Below the pieces are notes generated by a model. The model worked only from the letters and a program-made list of their open reading frames with translations, made no database searches and was not told where the DNA came from. Made by a program: the position numbers and the translations under genes. A DNA stretch of 64,000 bases from Ditylenchus dipsaci (Eukaryota; Nematoda; Chromadorea; Rhabditida; Anguinidae), in contig SADC01001338.1 in NCBI GenBank assembly GCA_004194705.1, positions 62,001-126,000 on the forward strand, in the 5' to 3' direction. Each line of letters begins with the position of its first letter. Within the stretch, counting starts at the first letter, position 1. Shown in pieces: positions 1 through 10,829 of the stretch.

Positions 1-9
1 CTCTTTTCT

Positions 10-447
10 GTTACAGATTGAATTCTCGACACGAAATCCAGAATTTTTAAATTTTTTTTGTGAAATTCAGGGGTGGGCAAAGACCAGATGGCTCAGGACC
101 CACTCCGGAATTTCGGGGGTTTACTAAAGGGGAGTAAACTTTTCAAGAAAACCCGATTGAGCGGATCAGATTTCGGTTACAATGGGCTTAATCGCCCACA
201 ACTTCACCCTGAACCACCAAAAACATCGAATTCTGAGCGATTAAGCCGATCGACCCAAAATATGATCCGCTAAATCGATTTTATCAAAAAGTCTACTCCC
301 CCTTTAGTAAACCCCCGAAAACCAATTATTTTGGCCTTTTGGCCATTCCGGAGTGGGTCCTGAGCCATCTGGTTTTTGCCCACCCCTGAATTTCACATAA
401 AAAAAATTAAAAATTGTGGATTTCGTGTCAAGAATCAAATCTGTGAC
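10..447. repeat. Foldback element, 'GGGGTGGGCAAA' family
   Basis: The two ends are inverted copies: the left arm runs from the CACGAAATCC region through CAGGGGTGGGCAAAGACCAG, and the right arm returns as CTGGTTTTTGCCCACCCCTG. The inner part repeats a second inverted segment, GGGTTTACTAAAGGGG near 117 against CCCCTTTAGTAAACCC near 300. Related copies lie at about 25441-26151, inside the large foldback at 37116-37807, and as a fragment near 62340. No coding capacity; the small open frames over it are repeat-derived. Confidence 0.7.
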
Positions 448-593
448 AGAAAAAAGTGAATCTGTGACAAAAAAAAGAGTATTGCCCAATAAAATACCAC
501 CGAAAAAAATATAAATTCAGAAAACGCGCTAATTCAAAAAAAACAGGAAAAGAGTAAAAAGCCTACACGCCGCTAGAATACAATTTTTTGCAG

Positions 594-1037
594 GAAGAAC
601 CGACTGAATACGCCTCAAGTACACCAAGTGGATCAGCCAATGAAACCACACCACCCACTGACACTTCAAGCAGTTCCACAATGCCTGATCCAAACCAGAA
701 TATTTCTAGCAGTAGTGTTCCTGTCAACACCACTAGCGAATCCATAACCGATCAAACTGGTACAGAGACCAGTGGATCAGAGACTACTGAAAAAACCACA
801 GGTGAAGATACCACAAATACTACCATGGCATACCATCAAGGCAATCACACTGGACACACTCATGCCACCGAAATCCCCACAGGTGTGACGGGTGGTGAGG
901 TATCTGAGGAGACCACTCTAGCTAATGTTAGTGACCACACAACTCTGCCTGGTGAAATTACTGAAAGTGTGTCTGAAATTGCAAGTCCAACAACACTTGC
1001 GCTAAATGAAAATAGTTCGGTGGTTTTAGGACGGTAG
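594..1037 (+). CDS. Last exon of a Ser/Thr-rich (mucin-like) protein, 5' part outside the window
   Basis: A TTTTTTGCAG acceptor at about 584-593 opens a phase-0 frame of 147 codons ending in TAG at 1035-1037. AATAAA follows at 1115-1120, so this is read as a terminal exon. The residues are dominated by Ser, Thr, Glu and Asn, with many N-x-S/T sequons (NETT, NISS, NTTS, NTTM, NHTG, NVSD) and a His/Gly patch (YHQGNHTGHTH) at mid-exon. Known Ser/Thr-rich exons of this kind are usually secreted or membrane-anchored O-glycosylated ectodomains, but no signal peptide or membrane segment falls in this exon. Family unknown. Upstream exons must lie left of the window or within its first 590 bases. Confidence 0.55.
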   Translation, partial: EEPTEYASSTPSGSANETTPPTDTSSSSTMPDPNQNISSSSVPVNTTSESITDQTGTETSGSETTEKTTGEDTTNTTMAYHQGNHTGHTHATEIPTGVTGGEVSEETTLANVSDHTTLPGEITESVSEIASPTTLALNENSSVVLGR

Positions 1038-1114
1038 CCAGGGTGGCAATGTTACAGAAAGCAAGTAGCAGCTACTTATACTACTGTTATTGAAGATTTA
1101 TAAATTTGATGCTG

Positions 1115-1120
1115 AATAAA
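1115..1120 (+). terminator. Polyadenylation signal AATAAA for the Ser/Thr-rich gene
   Basis: Canonical AATAAA, 78 bases after the stop codon of the plus-strand terminal exon. Confidence 0.5.
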
Positions 1121-1205
1121 TTTAAGTGATTAATATTTCTTTCTTTTGGCGCTTTCTCATTGTACTGATCTCCTATCCCCTGAAATTCTAATTAGAAGTG
1201 ACGGC

Positions 1206-1450
1206 TAAATTGAACCTGAGCCCCCCCCCCCAGTCAAATCAGCTTGGGGACCAAGGCAATTTTTTTCGAAATTTTTTTTTACCATTATTTTTCATCATAA
1301 CGGAATTAAAAACCTATTAAAATCATGTTTATGCAAAAAAATTAATGGTATAAAAATTTTTCAAAAAAAAATTGCCTTGCTCCCCCAAACTGATTTGACT
1401 GGGGGGGGGGGGATGGGGCTCAGGTTCAAGTGAGGGGGGGCTCAGGTTCA
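1206..1450. repeat. Palindromic element of the 'accaaggca' family
   Basis: The left arm reads AATTGAACCTGAGCCCC then AGCTTGGGGACCAAGGCAA. The right arm reads TTGCCTTGCTCCCCCAAACT, a poly-G run and GGGGCTCAGGTTCAAGTG. A very similar palindrome is at about 40345-40570 and another at about 57715-57950. The core word CCAAGGCA / TGCCTTGG recurs throughout the window. Confidence 0.65.
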
Positions 1451-1864
1451 AGTGCTCCGAAGTGACATACAGTCGAAATTGTGATATAACACACCTCCAA
1501 ATAAAAATTTCTTTTTTCGAGCCCTGAATAAAGACACATTCATCCTGAGCTTAAAGTTCAAGCCTTGAACTTGAAAAATAAATTTTTACTATTTGGATTT
1601 CTGAAAAAAAATTAGTCTATAGATTTGTTTTAAAAAAAATTAGCAAATAAATTTTCATGTAAAAGATTTTTCCGAAATTTGTGCTATAAAACACTGTTTT
1701 AAAAACAGCAAAAATGCCTGAAAAAGACAAAAAAAAACGCGAAAAAGCACCAGGAACCACGCTTTGCCTCGAAGGAGATCCAACTCGAAAGCATTCATAA
1801 ACCTAATAATTTCACCAATCCACAACCGATCATCACGACTGTGAATGAACAATGAAAACGATTA

Positions 1865-2016
1865 CAGTAGAATCTCGGTTATCAGTCAACAGTTGGGCCA
1901 GATTTAGAGGATATCAGATAAATTAATTCAGATAAATTAAACGGTAAAAATAAGCCAAACACATAGGGTTTAGGGAGCTGAATAATCGAAGGTGTCGGAT
2001 AACCGAGGTTTGACTG
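1865..2016. mobile_element. 152-bp TA-flanked MITE (Tc1/mariner or pogo-like tips)
   Basis: Starts CAGTAGAATCTCGGTTATC and ends GATAACCGAGGTTTGACTG, inverted, with a TA dinucleotide on each side (1863-1864 and 2017-2018). CAGT tips with a TA target duplication are usual for pogo/Tigger-type and related Tc1/mariner non-autonomous elements; the family assignment is inference from tip and target site only. Confidence 0.65.
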
Positions 2017-2046
2017 TACAAATTGAATATAGCTTTCACAAAATTA

Positions 2047-2052
2047 TTTATT
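2047..2052 (-). terminator. Polyadenylation signal for the cystatin-like gene
   Basis: TTTATT on the plus strand reads AATAAA on the minus strand, about 75 bases beyond the stop codon. Confidence 0.4.
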
Positions 2053-2127
2053 TACTTATTTATATTAATAAACATTACAATTCGTATAGCTGTAAAATTC
2101 ATTCAGTCTATCCGCACTCCGGACAGC

Positions 2128-2547
2128 TCATATCCCCTGGATGTGTAGTTCTCCAAGTGTTTCATCAAAAGACTCAAACACTTGGACTGAGTATTGTTGA
2201 GGAGAGCAGTCGCTTCTTTTCAGCATCAATTCCAACTTGTTGTTGACTCCTCCTCTGGCTTTCTGCTCTTTAGCACTTACTATTTCAAGCAGTGAAAACT
2301 GGCCGGAATCACAAGAATCATTTAGATCTTCGACCACTTTATTTGCTATTTTCTGGAAAATCGGTAAATTTAAGTTTTAAGGCAGAAGCAGAAATTCTCA
2401 AAAAGATTTTTCAAAACGTTCTAAACTCTTACTACCTATTACCTCGATTCCCGGACTATCAAGCTCCACATCCTCATAAATAGCTTTTGAATCAGCTACG
2501 TTGACCACTAGGCACAGACCAAGAAGAAAAATAAGACACTTTTGCAT
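2128..2547 (-). CDS. Secreted cystatin-like cysteine protease inhibitor
   Basis: Two exons: 2443-2547 and 2128-2352, joined in phase 0 across a 90-bp intron (GTAATA ... TTCCAG), giving 109 residues. Residues 1-20 (MQKCLIFLLGLCLVVNVADS) are a typical signal peptide. The mature part has the cystatin layout: a helix segment (KIANKVVEDLND), then LLEIVSAKEQKARGGVNNKL, where QKARG sits where the QxVxG papain-binding loop belongs, then an extended strand segment with Cys and SVQVFE. Length matches type 2/stefin-sized cystatins. The loop has Ala instead of Val, and the second-hairpin Pro-Trp is missing, so inhibitory strength is uncertain. Only one Cys is seen in the mature C-terminal half. The start is the only ATG giving a signal peptide. 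Family call is from motif order, not from a search. Confidence 0.65.
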
Positions 2548-2823
2548 CGTCGGATCAAAACAAATTATTGAAAAAGTCCGTTCTTTTAAAACATATTTTT
2601 GCCGAAAGCAAAATATATTTACAGTGCATGAATAATTTATAGGGGGTGAAAAAATGACAATAGAGAACTGCTGAGACTGGAAATGAATTCATTAGGTGAT
2701 GAATTCATTAGGTGGACTTATTCACTGCCTTTATTTCCACACAAACCATTTTCCATAAATAAGATAATAAAGTGTTTTCTAAGTACGGGTCCGCAAAAGA
2801 TCCGTTTGGAATACAGACTAAGG

Positions 2824-2931
2824 CTACGTCGGATAAAAATAGTCGCATAGAACATGAGCCAGTGTAAAATATCGAATACCATCAGAAATGTAAAATGAAT
2901 TGTAACCATTTACATAATCAGCACCAAGCAT
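2824..2931 (-). CDS. Possible short ORF or terminal exon, 35 codons
   Basis: From an ATG at 2931 the minus strand encodes 35 residues rich in aromatics (for example NGYNSFYISDGIRYFT) before TAG. GGAAATAAAGG, a candidate polyadenylation signal, lies about 100 bases downstream. The frame stays open a few codons upstream of the ATG, so this could be the end of a longer gene whose other exons I cannot find. Composition looks protein-like, but no family is recognised. It lies between the SART1 3' end and the cystatin start. Confidence 0.25.
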   Translation of the reverse strand: MLGADYVNGYNSFYISDGIRYFTLAHVLCDYFYPT

Positions 2932-3089
2932 AATTTCCAAAATCTCGATTTAATTTAAAATTTGAAAATTTCACGCGGCTCCAAGCGTAACTCCTGATCC
3001 GGCGTCAGTCTTGCTCATTAAGATCTACCTAGCAAATGCTCCACTCCAGTACGAAAACACAAGACACACAAACCACATCTCAAAGTATA

Positions 3090-3095
3090 TTTATT
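3090..3095 (-). terminator. Polyadenylation signal for SART1
   Basis: TTTATT on the plus strand (AATAAA on minus), 140 bases past the SART1 stop codon. Confidence 0.55.
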
Positions 3096-3234
3096 CATGC
3101 AACAAAATTAAACCACAAAAAATGACTTCGACAGATATAGATGATTGCCCTCCATCGATAGATTCAGTCCTTCTGAAGAGATGTTCTAAAAACGAATGCT
3201 TTAATTGGACCATATCTCAGAAAAACTCTTAAAC

Positions 3235-6200
3235 TCACCCTGTGTCTCGGCCTGTTCCACTGAGGATCAAATAGGGGGTGCCTAACTGCTCCTGCTTGTT
3301 GCGCTGCTTGTCCAGAGTTTGCAGAGGAGTATCACTTGAATTCATCATTTTGAGCTTTTCACGCTTCTCCAACTTGGCCTGGTGCTTCTCGATCTGCTTC
3401 TTGCCTGGTCCTTTACCGTGGAATCTAAAAAGATGGAATTGACCTCCAACCATCTTCTGCAAAAGAACTTACTTCCATGAAAGAGCCCTGAACGCTTCCT
3501 TGCTACCCATTACCCTGCCTTTGCTGTCCGAGTAGTTGATTTCAATAGCAGGCTTATAATCTGCCTTGTCTGCGAACGGACGGATCGGACCTAAATATAG
3601 AATGAGCAAAGTCGAGAGGTAAAACTCCGCAAACAAAGGATATTACCGGTGCCAGTCGTTCCCAAACGTTCCAGCTTTCTCATTGTTTTATCCTCGATGT
3701 CGCTGAAAAACACAAGTAGCCATAGTCACACAAAAACCTCAAATTTGGAAAACTTACTATTTTCCTTGCTCAACCTTGGAGAATCTCTTGCTTTCAAGCA
3801 TTTGCTTCCAGACACCATCGCCAGCTCCTTTGTTGTTGGACGCTTCGAGATAGCCTTTGACACCAGCCAACTTCAACATAGCCCCGACTCCTTTGGTCAC
3901 ATCCTCTTCCTCGCCTAGCACGTTTTCGTAGTCACCTTCTTCATCTTCGTCTTCACTCTAAATAGCAGTCAAATAAACTCAGAAATTTGAAAATGAAAAA
4001 AAAATACTTGGCGTTTGCGTCTGGAAGACTTGTGCCGACTGGAGCTTGCTTTAGAAGACTCTAGAGCATCCTTCCAAGACTTATCTTTGACATCCGTTCC
4101 TGATGAATGCTTCTTTGACTTCTTGCTTCTGAAATAGATTGGAATTATCACAGCCACCAAATAAAGAACACTAAAAGTGACATACCTTTTACGAGATTTC
4201 TCTTTCTTGCTGCTTATGACCTGCCCATCACTGTCCACATCTTCCTGTTTCAAAGCCTTGGCTGCAGCTGCATTTAGATTGCTCAGATCAGAGTCCATGG
4301 TGGAAAAATCAACGCCATCCCTCCTGTTGCCAGCCAGCCCAAATGTGGGAATTTCGCCTAAACCACGTATGCCTTGAACCTAGTAAAAGATAAGCTCCAA
4401 AAACCACCCTACTTACCAATCGCTTTATATTGCTCCGAAGTGGCGTCGAATATGATTTGATTGCCGTCTACATTATCATTTTCTTCGACGCTGTCTTCAT
4501 CTTGCTCCATGTCATCCTCTTGTTTAATTTCGCGCTTTAGAGCTCCACTGGAAAGCAACATGGCACGTACCTGAAAGCGAATTAAACACAATTAAAAATT
4601 ATACCTGTTCATTAAAATTATACCTGTTCAGCGCCTGTTCCTCCATTTGAACTACTCTTGGCAGCAGCTTGACGTATTTTTCTGGCTCGCTCTAGGGCAG
4701 CACCCAGTTCATCTTCGGCATCATCGTCCAGCACAACACCAGCCAAGTTGACCCCACCAACGATGTCTAAAAACAATTACGGAAATTGATTTCAAATGTA
4801 AGTGAAACCAAATAAGTAAGCTACCATCGTCACTACTCTCCTCTTCATCACTTCTTTGGTCACCATTGCTGCGCTTCTGATCCTTTTGTTCAGCAAATTT
4901 CTTAAGCTTATTGACATCCACTGATGCACCTGTGCCCGATTTCCATTGCTGCTTGCCTTTAGGTGCTACTTCATCAAGTTTGACCTTGTGCTCTTCTTCC
5001 AATTCTCCTTCTTCCAGAGCTTTGGTCGGATCCACTGGCGCGATTGGAGCTCTAAAACCTGATGATGATGACCTGTGACCTTCTCCACCACCGTTCTTGG
5101 ACCCTTCTTCACGGCGACGCGCAGCAAGTTTAGCAACCCTAAAATTCGTCGGATTAATCAATAGATGTCTAAGGTCAGTGAACTATAACCCACCTGGCTT
5201 CCTTCTCTTGAACCGTTTCAGCATCTTCTTCTGGGGCTAGATCACTAGCTTTGAGTGTTTTTCGTTTACGGACTTTATCAGGGTTCTTCTTAGTAGGACG
5301 GCGGAATGATATCATCTCTTCCTAAAAAGAAAAGTTTTAAGTGAAAATTTCTGAGAATGAAAATAAACTCACATCAGTGTAGAATTCGCGAGCTAGACTC
5401 AACTTGGCACTCTGCAGAGACTCAAACTTGCGATTGGCCATCAAAAGCTTTCGCTTGGTTTCCTCCTCCTGAGCTTCCTTGTCAATATCGTAGCCACCAG
5501 TTTTGTCTAAAAAACCCAATCATTCAATAAACAGATGGAAACGCAGATAATCACCCAATCTGAACGTCTCACGCTCTTTCTCATCCCCGTCCAGACCTTC
5601 ATCATATTTCGACAACATCTTTTGTTTGGATGGCTGAAAACAGTTAACCGTATTCCACATACCAATAAGTGAATCCGGTCTAACCTGGCCAAACTCATCC
5701 ACTGCTTCGTCATCTTCATAAGGTTGGTAGTTGCCCTTTTTCTTTTTCAGCTCAATGTTTCGTTTGTGCCTTTCGTTTTCCAAAAGGTTGGGATTGATCA
5801 AAACTTCCTCATCATTGTCTTCCAGCACACCTGAAAAAACCAAGCTCAAATTATTCGATCATTGTAGGATATGCCAACCTTTGTCCTGCAGTATGAGAAT
5901 GGTATCTTTGCCGTCCACAAATACTTGCTTAGAGTGTCCAACAATGAGACCTGCTGTAAGAGCGCTTCCACCACCCTGTAATGAAAACATTGGACAATAC
6001 GTAAAAATGGCCGATTTTAGAGAAAAAGTGCCCAGGAAATGATAAAAAGTGCCCAGTGTTTTGGTTCTAGTCAAAAAGCCAAAATGTGACTAGTTTTTCA
6101 AAAATGTTCCCAGTATTCGTGGGAATCATCTAAATAAAGGACGAAGTTTGCATATTGCGTATATCCAGAAGTGGGCAAAACTAGGCACATTTTCACAACA

Positions 6201-7841
6201 ACTGGACCCTTTTTTACATTTCCTAAGCACTTTTTCCCCAAAACTGGCCATTTATCCGTTCTCTACACAAAAAATTATACTAAAGGGTCGGCTAAAGCTA
6301 ACATTACAATAAGCTACCTCTTTTGGTCTAGCTGCAGGCTTGCTGATACGCTTTCGCTCCTCTTCGATGAGTCCACCGATCCCGAAAGCTTCGTCCATCT
6401 CATCCAGCATCTTCGCCTAATTATTTTATTTAACTGTAGATAATTAAACTTTGCACCAATAGACTAAAAAAATTTTATCGGCGGAATAGTCAAAACAATA
6501 GAGGTGACTGATTTTCTACTTTTTTATCCGTCGAATTTTTTTACGAATAAAGAACAACTACAAAGTTTTTAAAAAAAATTCCATTGAAAAACTTACCTTC
6601 TGTTGCGCTTTTTTCCGCTGTTCCTCCAGCACTCGACTCTTCTCAACCCAGGCTGCGGCCGCTTCATCGCCCTCAGAGTCGGAATCTGCCAAGCCCTTTT
6701 GCACTTTAAGTACTTTGTTCTGAATTTGACGCTTCTGCTTGTGAGTTTCCAGCCGTTCTTTCAATTTCTCAGACTCTTTCTTTGAGCTCCAGTTGTCAGC
6801 CTTCTTGTGCACAATATTGACGCCGTCTTCAGTGAACAGCTCCTCGCCTTCGGCCAACTTTGGTAGGTCTGCTTCAGCAGATTCCTCTCCTGGCAGTGGT
6901 TTTGGAGCTGGTTCATTGCCTGTTTCCAGTGGAGCCATTCCCAGTTTGGCACGCATCTTGTTGGTTTCCTCGATGGACAACGACTCTTCCCTGGAAACAA
7001 ATTGTAAGGTTGGTCTCAAATATGCACAAAAATTCACAACTAACTATGGCACACTTGGCTGCAGCCACTTGCTTTGCAATTATCTCAAGCAGTGCTGTAA
7101 ATCTCGGCACCGGCCAAACTTCACGCATCTATTTCTAGTTATTAGTATTACCCAGCTCGGTGCCGCGGATTAATAGATAGCTTAGACATCGGCGCCGAGC
7201 TAGGAATAAAAAAATTAGTTATTTAAACCTTTCTACATACCGGCACCAGCTTGGCATCGAAGAAATTAGGACCTAAAATGGAACGGCGCCAGGCCAGTGC
7301 CGGTATGCAGAAAGGGTTGAATGACTGATTTTTTTTTATTCATAACCCGGTACGAATGTCTAAGCTACGTAATAATCTGCGGCACCGTGCTAAATAATAC
7401 TGATGACCACTAGAAAAAGGTGCCTGAAACTTACCCGGTGCCGAGATTTACAGCACTGATCTCAAGACCACCTTGACTCAATCAACTCTGCCACAGTCAA
7501 TAATCAATTTCGCATCTACTGCTGTGAAAAAGTCCAACACACTCACTTTCTATTTCCACCTCTGGACGAACGTTCTTCAGGAGACGAGTCTCTGTTTCCA
7601 TCACGAGCTCCGGAGCGATCATGTTGGCGAGACCTTGAAAAAAGGGATGTCACCTTGAGTTGTGAAAACTTAAAAAGCAGCAGTAGTTAAACAGACGAAA
7701 AAACTCGAACCAACCTTTTAGAGGAAGATGATCATGCTCCTCTGAATCATGTCTACGACTTCTGCTTCGGCTCGATGAGTCCTCTGTGGTAGTGTCCTTG
7801 TCCAAATCGCGTTTTCGTTTTCGTTCATACTTTGAAGACAT
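3235..7841 (-). CDS. SART1: U4/U6.U5 tri-snRNP-associated protein 1 (SART1/Snu66 family)
   Basis: Eighteen exons on the minus strand: 7715-7841, 7547-7633, 6597-6990, 6318-6416, 5879-5975, 5685-5830, 5555-5633, 5373-5506, 5194-5321, 4825-5138, 4624-4766, 4417-4570, 4186-4357, 4008-4128, 3758-3957, 3647-3702, 3473-3590, 3235-3424; about 919 residues (human about 800). SART1 is a nuclear protein that bridges U4/U6 to U5 and is needed for spliceosome activation. Diagnostic segments in order: an Arg/Ser/Asp-rich start, LSIEETNKMRAKLGM, MLDEMDEAFGIGGL, KDTILILQDKG, LSKYDEG, GEIPTFGLAGNR, SKEAFRALSWKFHGKGPGK, and the end SSDTPLQTL...TPYLILSG. Most introns are 48-60 bp. Phases agree at every junction except exon 1 to exon 2, which is one base off with the only donor visible (AAAAG|GTTGG), so either a base is missing or exon 1 ends elsewhere. 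At the 3' end the stop TGA overlaps a good donor (GG|GTGAGTTT), so a further short exon is possible. Confidence 0.95.
4580..4632 (-). repeat. Tandem duplication spanning a SART1 5' splice site
   Basis: ATTAAAATTATACCTGTTC occurs twice in a row (about 4591-4631). On the minus strand each copy carries GAACAG|GTATAA, so exon 11 has two identical donors about 20 bp apart. The outer donor keeps the frame of exon 12; the inner copy would add intron sequence. Confidence 0.7.
5976..6317. repeat. Palindromic element in SART1 intron 4
   Basis: This intron is about 340 bp instead of about 55 bp. Inverted words AAAAATGGCCGATTTTAGAGAAAAAGTGCC (split across 6002-6031) and CACTTTTTCCCCAAAACTGGCC (about 6228-6250) mark the arms. 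The same family occurs at about 14970-15285 with the word AAAAGTGCCACG. Confidence 0.6.
7090..7458. mobile_element. hAT-like MITE with 8-bp target duplication, in SART1 intron 2
   Basis: A 369-bp element starting CAGTGCTGTAAATCTCGGCA and ending in its inverted copy TGCCGAGATTTACAGCACTG. Both sides carry the 8-bp duplication ATCTCAAG (7082-7089 and 7459-7466). CAxTG tips with 8-bp duplications are the hallmark of hAT elements. The interior is itself palindromic (for example GGCACCGGC against GCCGGTGCC forms), with no open frame. Confidence 0.85.
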
Positions 7842-7972
7842 GGTTTTGAAAAAAGCTGACCAGATCTGCAAATTAAGAGAGTTATCGTTATCTTCACACT
7901 GTTATCTCATGAAAGATTTCACAACATTTCTCTAGCAGACAATACACGAAGCTTGTTGATTAAAAAGAATGA

Positions 7973-8460
7973 TTGCCAGTGGCACTATGCATACTTAGTT
8001 GCCCAAGCTTTCCCAACCATTACCCAATCATTGCTCAGCAACTACCAGCAACATTGCTCAGCAATCATTGCCGAAGTATCGCTGACCAACCATTGCACAA
8101 TGCCTGGAAACCATTGAGCAACACAATGTTGCACAACAACTATCAGCTACTTGCTGAGCAAGGTTTTTTCCGAATAAAAAGTTACATGTGTCTGTCCAGA
8201 GCAACTATGAGCAACTTGCTCAGCAAGGTACTCAAACCACAATAATCACCCCAAACTATTCCAAATTACCCCGAATCGCTCCAAACCATCTCAAACCATC
8301 CCGAATCGACCAAAACTATCCCAATTTACCCCAAATTATCACAAAGCATCCCAAAATTACACATATACATCCAGATCACTTCAAATCACTGCAAGCCATC
8401 CCAAGCCACCTCTATCTACCTCTATCTACCCAAAACCACTTGTAATATCGCCAAGTCAAA
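7973..8460. repeat. Two adjoining degenerate tandem repeats
   Basis: About 8010-8245 repeats variants of GCTCAGCAACNATTG; about 8245-8440 repeats variants of CCCAAACTATCC. The GCTCAGCAA word returns at about 9800-9880, so the two stretches may once have flanked one element. Open frames here are repeat artefacts. Confidence 0.7.
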
Positions 8461-9310
8461 GTAGATCGTTTTTGAAAATATGAGTAGGGGTGTCCCTACT
8501 CACACCCGGGTGTTTAAGTCATAACCACCTGAATTTTCGTCCAAATAGCTCTGGCTTTTGGTGGAGTTTTAGGATCAAATTTTTTGGCTTGAATATTGTG
8601 ATATTTGCTTGTTGTCTTGTGGGTCTTTTTGAAATTTCTATTGCATTTTTCACGCAAGTGAAAATTTGATAAGTTAAAATTTTACATGTGGGAAAATGGT
8701 GGTTTTGTGAATTGGAGGCTGGTTATCCAACTTTTTGCATACAGATAGTAGCTCACATACACTCATTTGAAAGAGGAGATCCTAACAGTTTTTTCGACAC
8801 ATTAATTAATTAACATTAAGTTATGGATGTGATCTCGAGATAAGTAGTATCAGCCTCTCGGGAAAGGTTCCACTTTCCTTGAAGTGCTCGTCCATTTCAA
8901 ACTGGTTATTGGGTCACTTCATTACATCCAATCACTTCGGCTCTATATGCATTTGCGCCCATCCCCGAAAAAGTATGCCTTGGCCCCTGGTGATTTTTTA
9001 AGAATTTTTTTTCTACAAAAATATTTATTTACACTTTTGATTGATTTTAGGCAAAAAAATTTTCTGCTAAAAATTTATGAAAATTTTTTGCTTTGGTTCC
9101 CCAAGCTGATTTTTTGTGTTTTCCGTGCAGAGTGACCGAGCCAAACTAAGTGGTCGCCCACTTGGAATTTCTGTTAAGTTGACGTGTTTGACACGCCGTG
9201 GTAAGGCGTTTGACCCCTTTTTCTATAAAAAGAAAAATGGGGACAAAAGGCTACGACCCGGTTCAAATGACTAAAAAGTGTGAATAAAGACTTTTCGAGA
9301 CTTTTAGAGT
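8461..9310. other. Non-coding stretch, no gene seen
   Basis: AT-rich. Holds an 'accaaggca'-type fragment near 8960-9120 (GCCTTGGCCCC ... GGTTCCCCAAGCTGAT) whose partner arm is near 9600-9660 (GGGGACCAAGGCATAC ... ATATAGAGCC), so the tandem repeat at 9322-9577 appears to sit inside a palindrome. No splice-flanked open frame recognised. Confidence 0.5.
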
Positions 9311-9321
9311 AGAGTAGTTTA

Positions 9322-9577
9322 CGGTCGGTTAATTGGGCCTTACCCGGTTTTCGGTTAACCGGGATTTTGGCTACCCGGTTTTCGGTTACGGTTTTTCAGT
9401 TTTTTTTCGGTCGGTTAACCGGCTTGTACCCGGTTTTCGGTTTTTTTTGTCGTAAATTAACCGAAATTTTGCTGTACCCGGTTTTCGGTTTTCCCGGTTT
9501 TTTTGTACCCGTTTTTCGGTCGGTTTTTTTTGGCCAAATACCCGGTCGGTCGGTTAACCGACCGTGAACTACTCTAT
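9322..9577. repeat. Tandem repeat of CCGGTTTTCGGTT / TTAACCGG words
   Basis: Short units such as ACCCGGTTTTCGGTT and CGGTTAACCGG repeat with variable spacing over about 250 bp, starting and ending with inverted edges (GGTCGGTTAATTGG at the left, CGGTTAACCGACC at the right). Confidence 0.75.
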
Positions 9578-9902
9578 TTTAGAGGAAAAAAGTCTGAAAA
9601 AATCAACAGGGGACCAAGGCATACTTTTTTTGGGGTGGGCGCGAATGCATATAGAGCCCAAATACCCCTACTCCTATTTTAATAAACGATCTACGTAAAT
9701 TTCTGCACCAGAAACAACAGTTGTTCCGTTCAGTCTTTCTCGTGTTAAAAAAGTAAAAATATGCATTAAGATAACTATTTCTAAATAGTATCTTCTAAGA
9801 AATGCTTGGACAATGCTTAGGCAAGCATTGCTGATCAATTATTGCTCAGCAACAATTGCGCAACAATTGGGCAAGCAAGTATACATAGAGCCAGTGAATT
9901 TA

Positions 9903-10043
9903 TGGCTCTTTCACGGACTGCGACTTAGACTTAGACTGAGACTTAGACTGAGACTTTTTGGCTACATGAACACTCCTTAGTCTCAGTCTCAGTCTCAGTC
10001 TAAGTCTAAGTCTCAGTCTAAGTCGCAGTCCGTGAAAGAGCCA
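9903..10043. mobile_element. 141-bp hairpin MITE with TTA duplication (PIF/Harbinger-like)
   Basis: Ends TGGCTCTTTCACGGACTGCG and its inverted copy, with TTA at 9900-9902 and 10044-10046. The arms are almost entirely (AGACTT)n / (AGTCTC)n hexamer repeats, so the element is close to one long hairpin of microsatellite. A 3-bp TTA/TWA target is usual for PIF/Harbinger elements; the family call is inference. Confidence 0.7.
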
Positions 10044-10551
10044 TTAGGCTCAATGCAGGTACGCCACACTGCACGTTGCACACACGGATTGCAAATACAC
10101 TGGAAAGGTTTTGACGAATTTTAAAAATACACTACACCAAACCTTCGAAAAAATGCGAGATTGACGATTCTCAGGATGATAACAAATAAGAAACGAGGCT
10201 TCATATTTAAAGCGGCATTTCAAAACAAAATTCCCAATAAAAGATATTTTTCTGTAGCTTTATATCGACCGCCCGACCAGCGCATCGAATAGTGAAAGCT
10301 TTAAAGGCTCAAACTAGCTAGTTACAATGCAAATTGAGGAGGACCAGCAATTTAAAAAAAGGTCGGTTTTTACTAGCCATACTTCAGGTAAACCAGGATG
10401 GCAAAATAACAGGACTCTAAATGCGAACTGATAATTCTAAAATATAGTACATATTGCGAAATACATTTTGATCATTTTCGAAAATGACATTTTATCCTGT
10501 GCTTGGTTTATGACACTTCTGTCCCGACCATTTCTGTCCTATTTCCGAATT

Positions 10552-10789
10552 TAAAGGGGCATGCCCGTGCGTTAAGGCGCGAACCAGCAGTTTTTTTCGA
10601 ATTTTTTCGAATCGTCCCATTTTTCACTCGTTTTGCGTCAAATCTGATATAGATGACCTTATACTGCTTTTAAAAACTAGACAGAAAACTTAAAAAATCT
10701 AGACGAGAACGAATGTAAAAATTTATCGAGAAAGAAAAGAACTGCTGGTTCGCGCCTTTTCTCCCATCGGGCACGACCATGCCCCTTTA
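10552..10789. mobile_element. MITE of the AAAGGGGCATG family
   Basis: Left AAAGGGGCATGCCCGTGCG and right GGGCACGACCATGCCCCTTT, with GCGCGAACCAGCAG against CTGCTGGTTCGCGC inside. Related copies at about 21893-22130, 27237-27472, 36394-36620 and 39258-39491 share the tips but differ inside. Confidence 0.7.
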
Positions 10790-10829
10790 ATGATACTCGA
10801 GAAATTGTTCAAAATTTATAAATCGGACT

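Noticed and set aside
9367..9567. 66-codon frame
   Set aside because: Lies entirely in the CCGGTTTTCGGTT tandem repeat.
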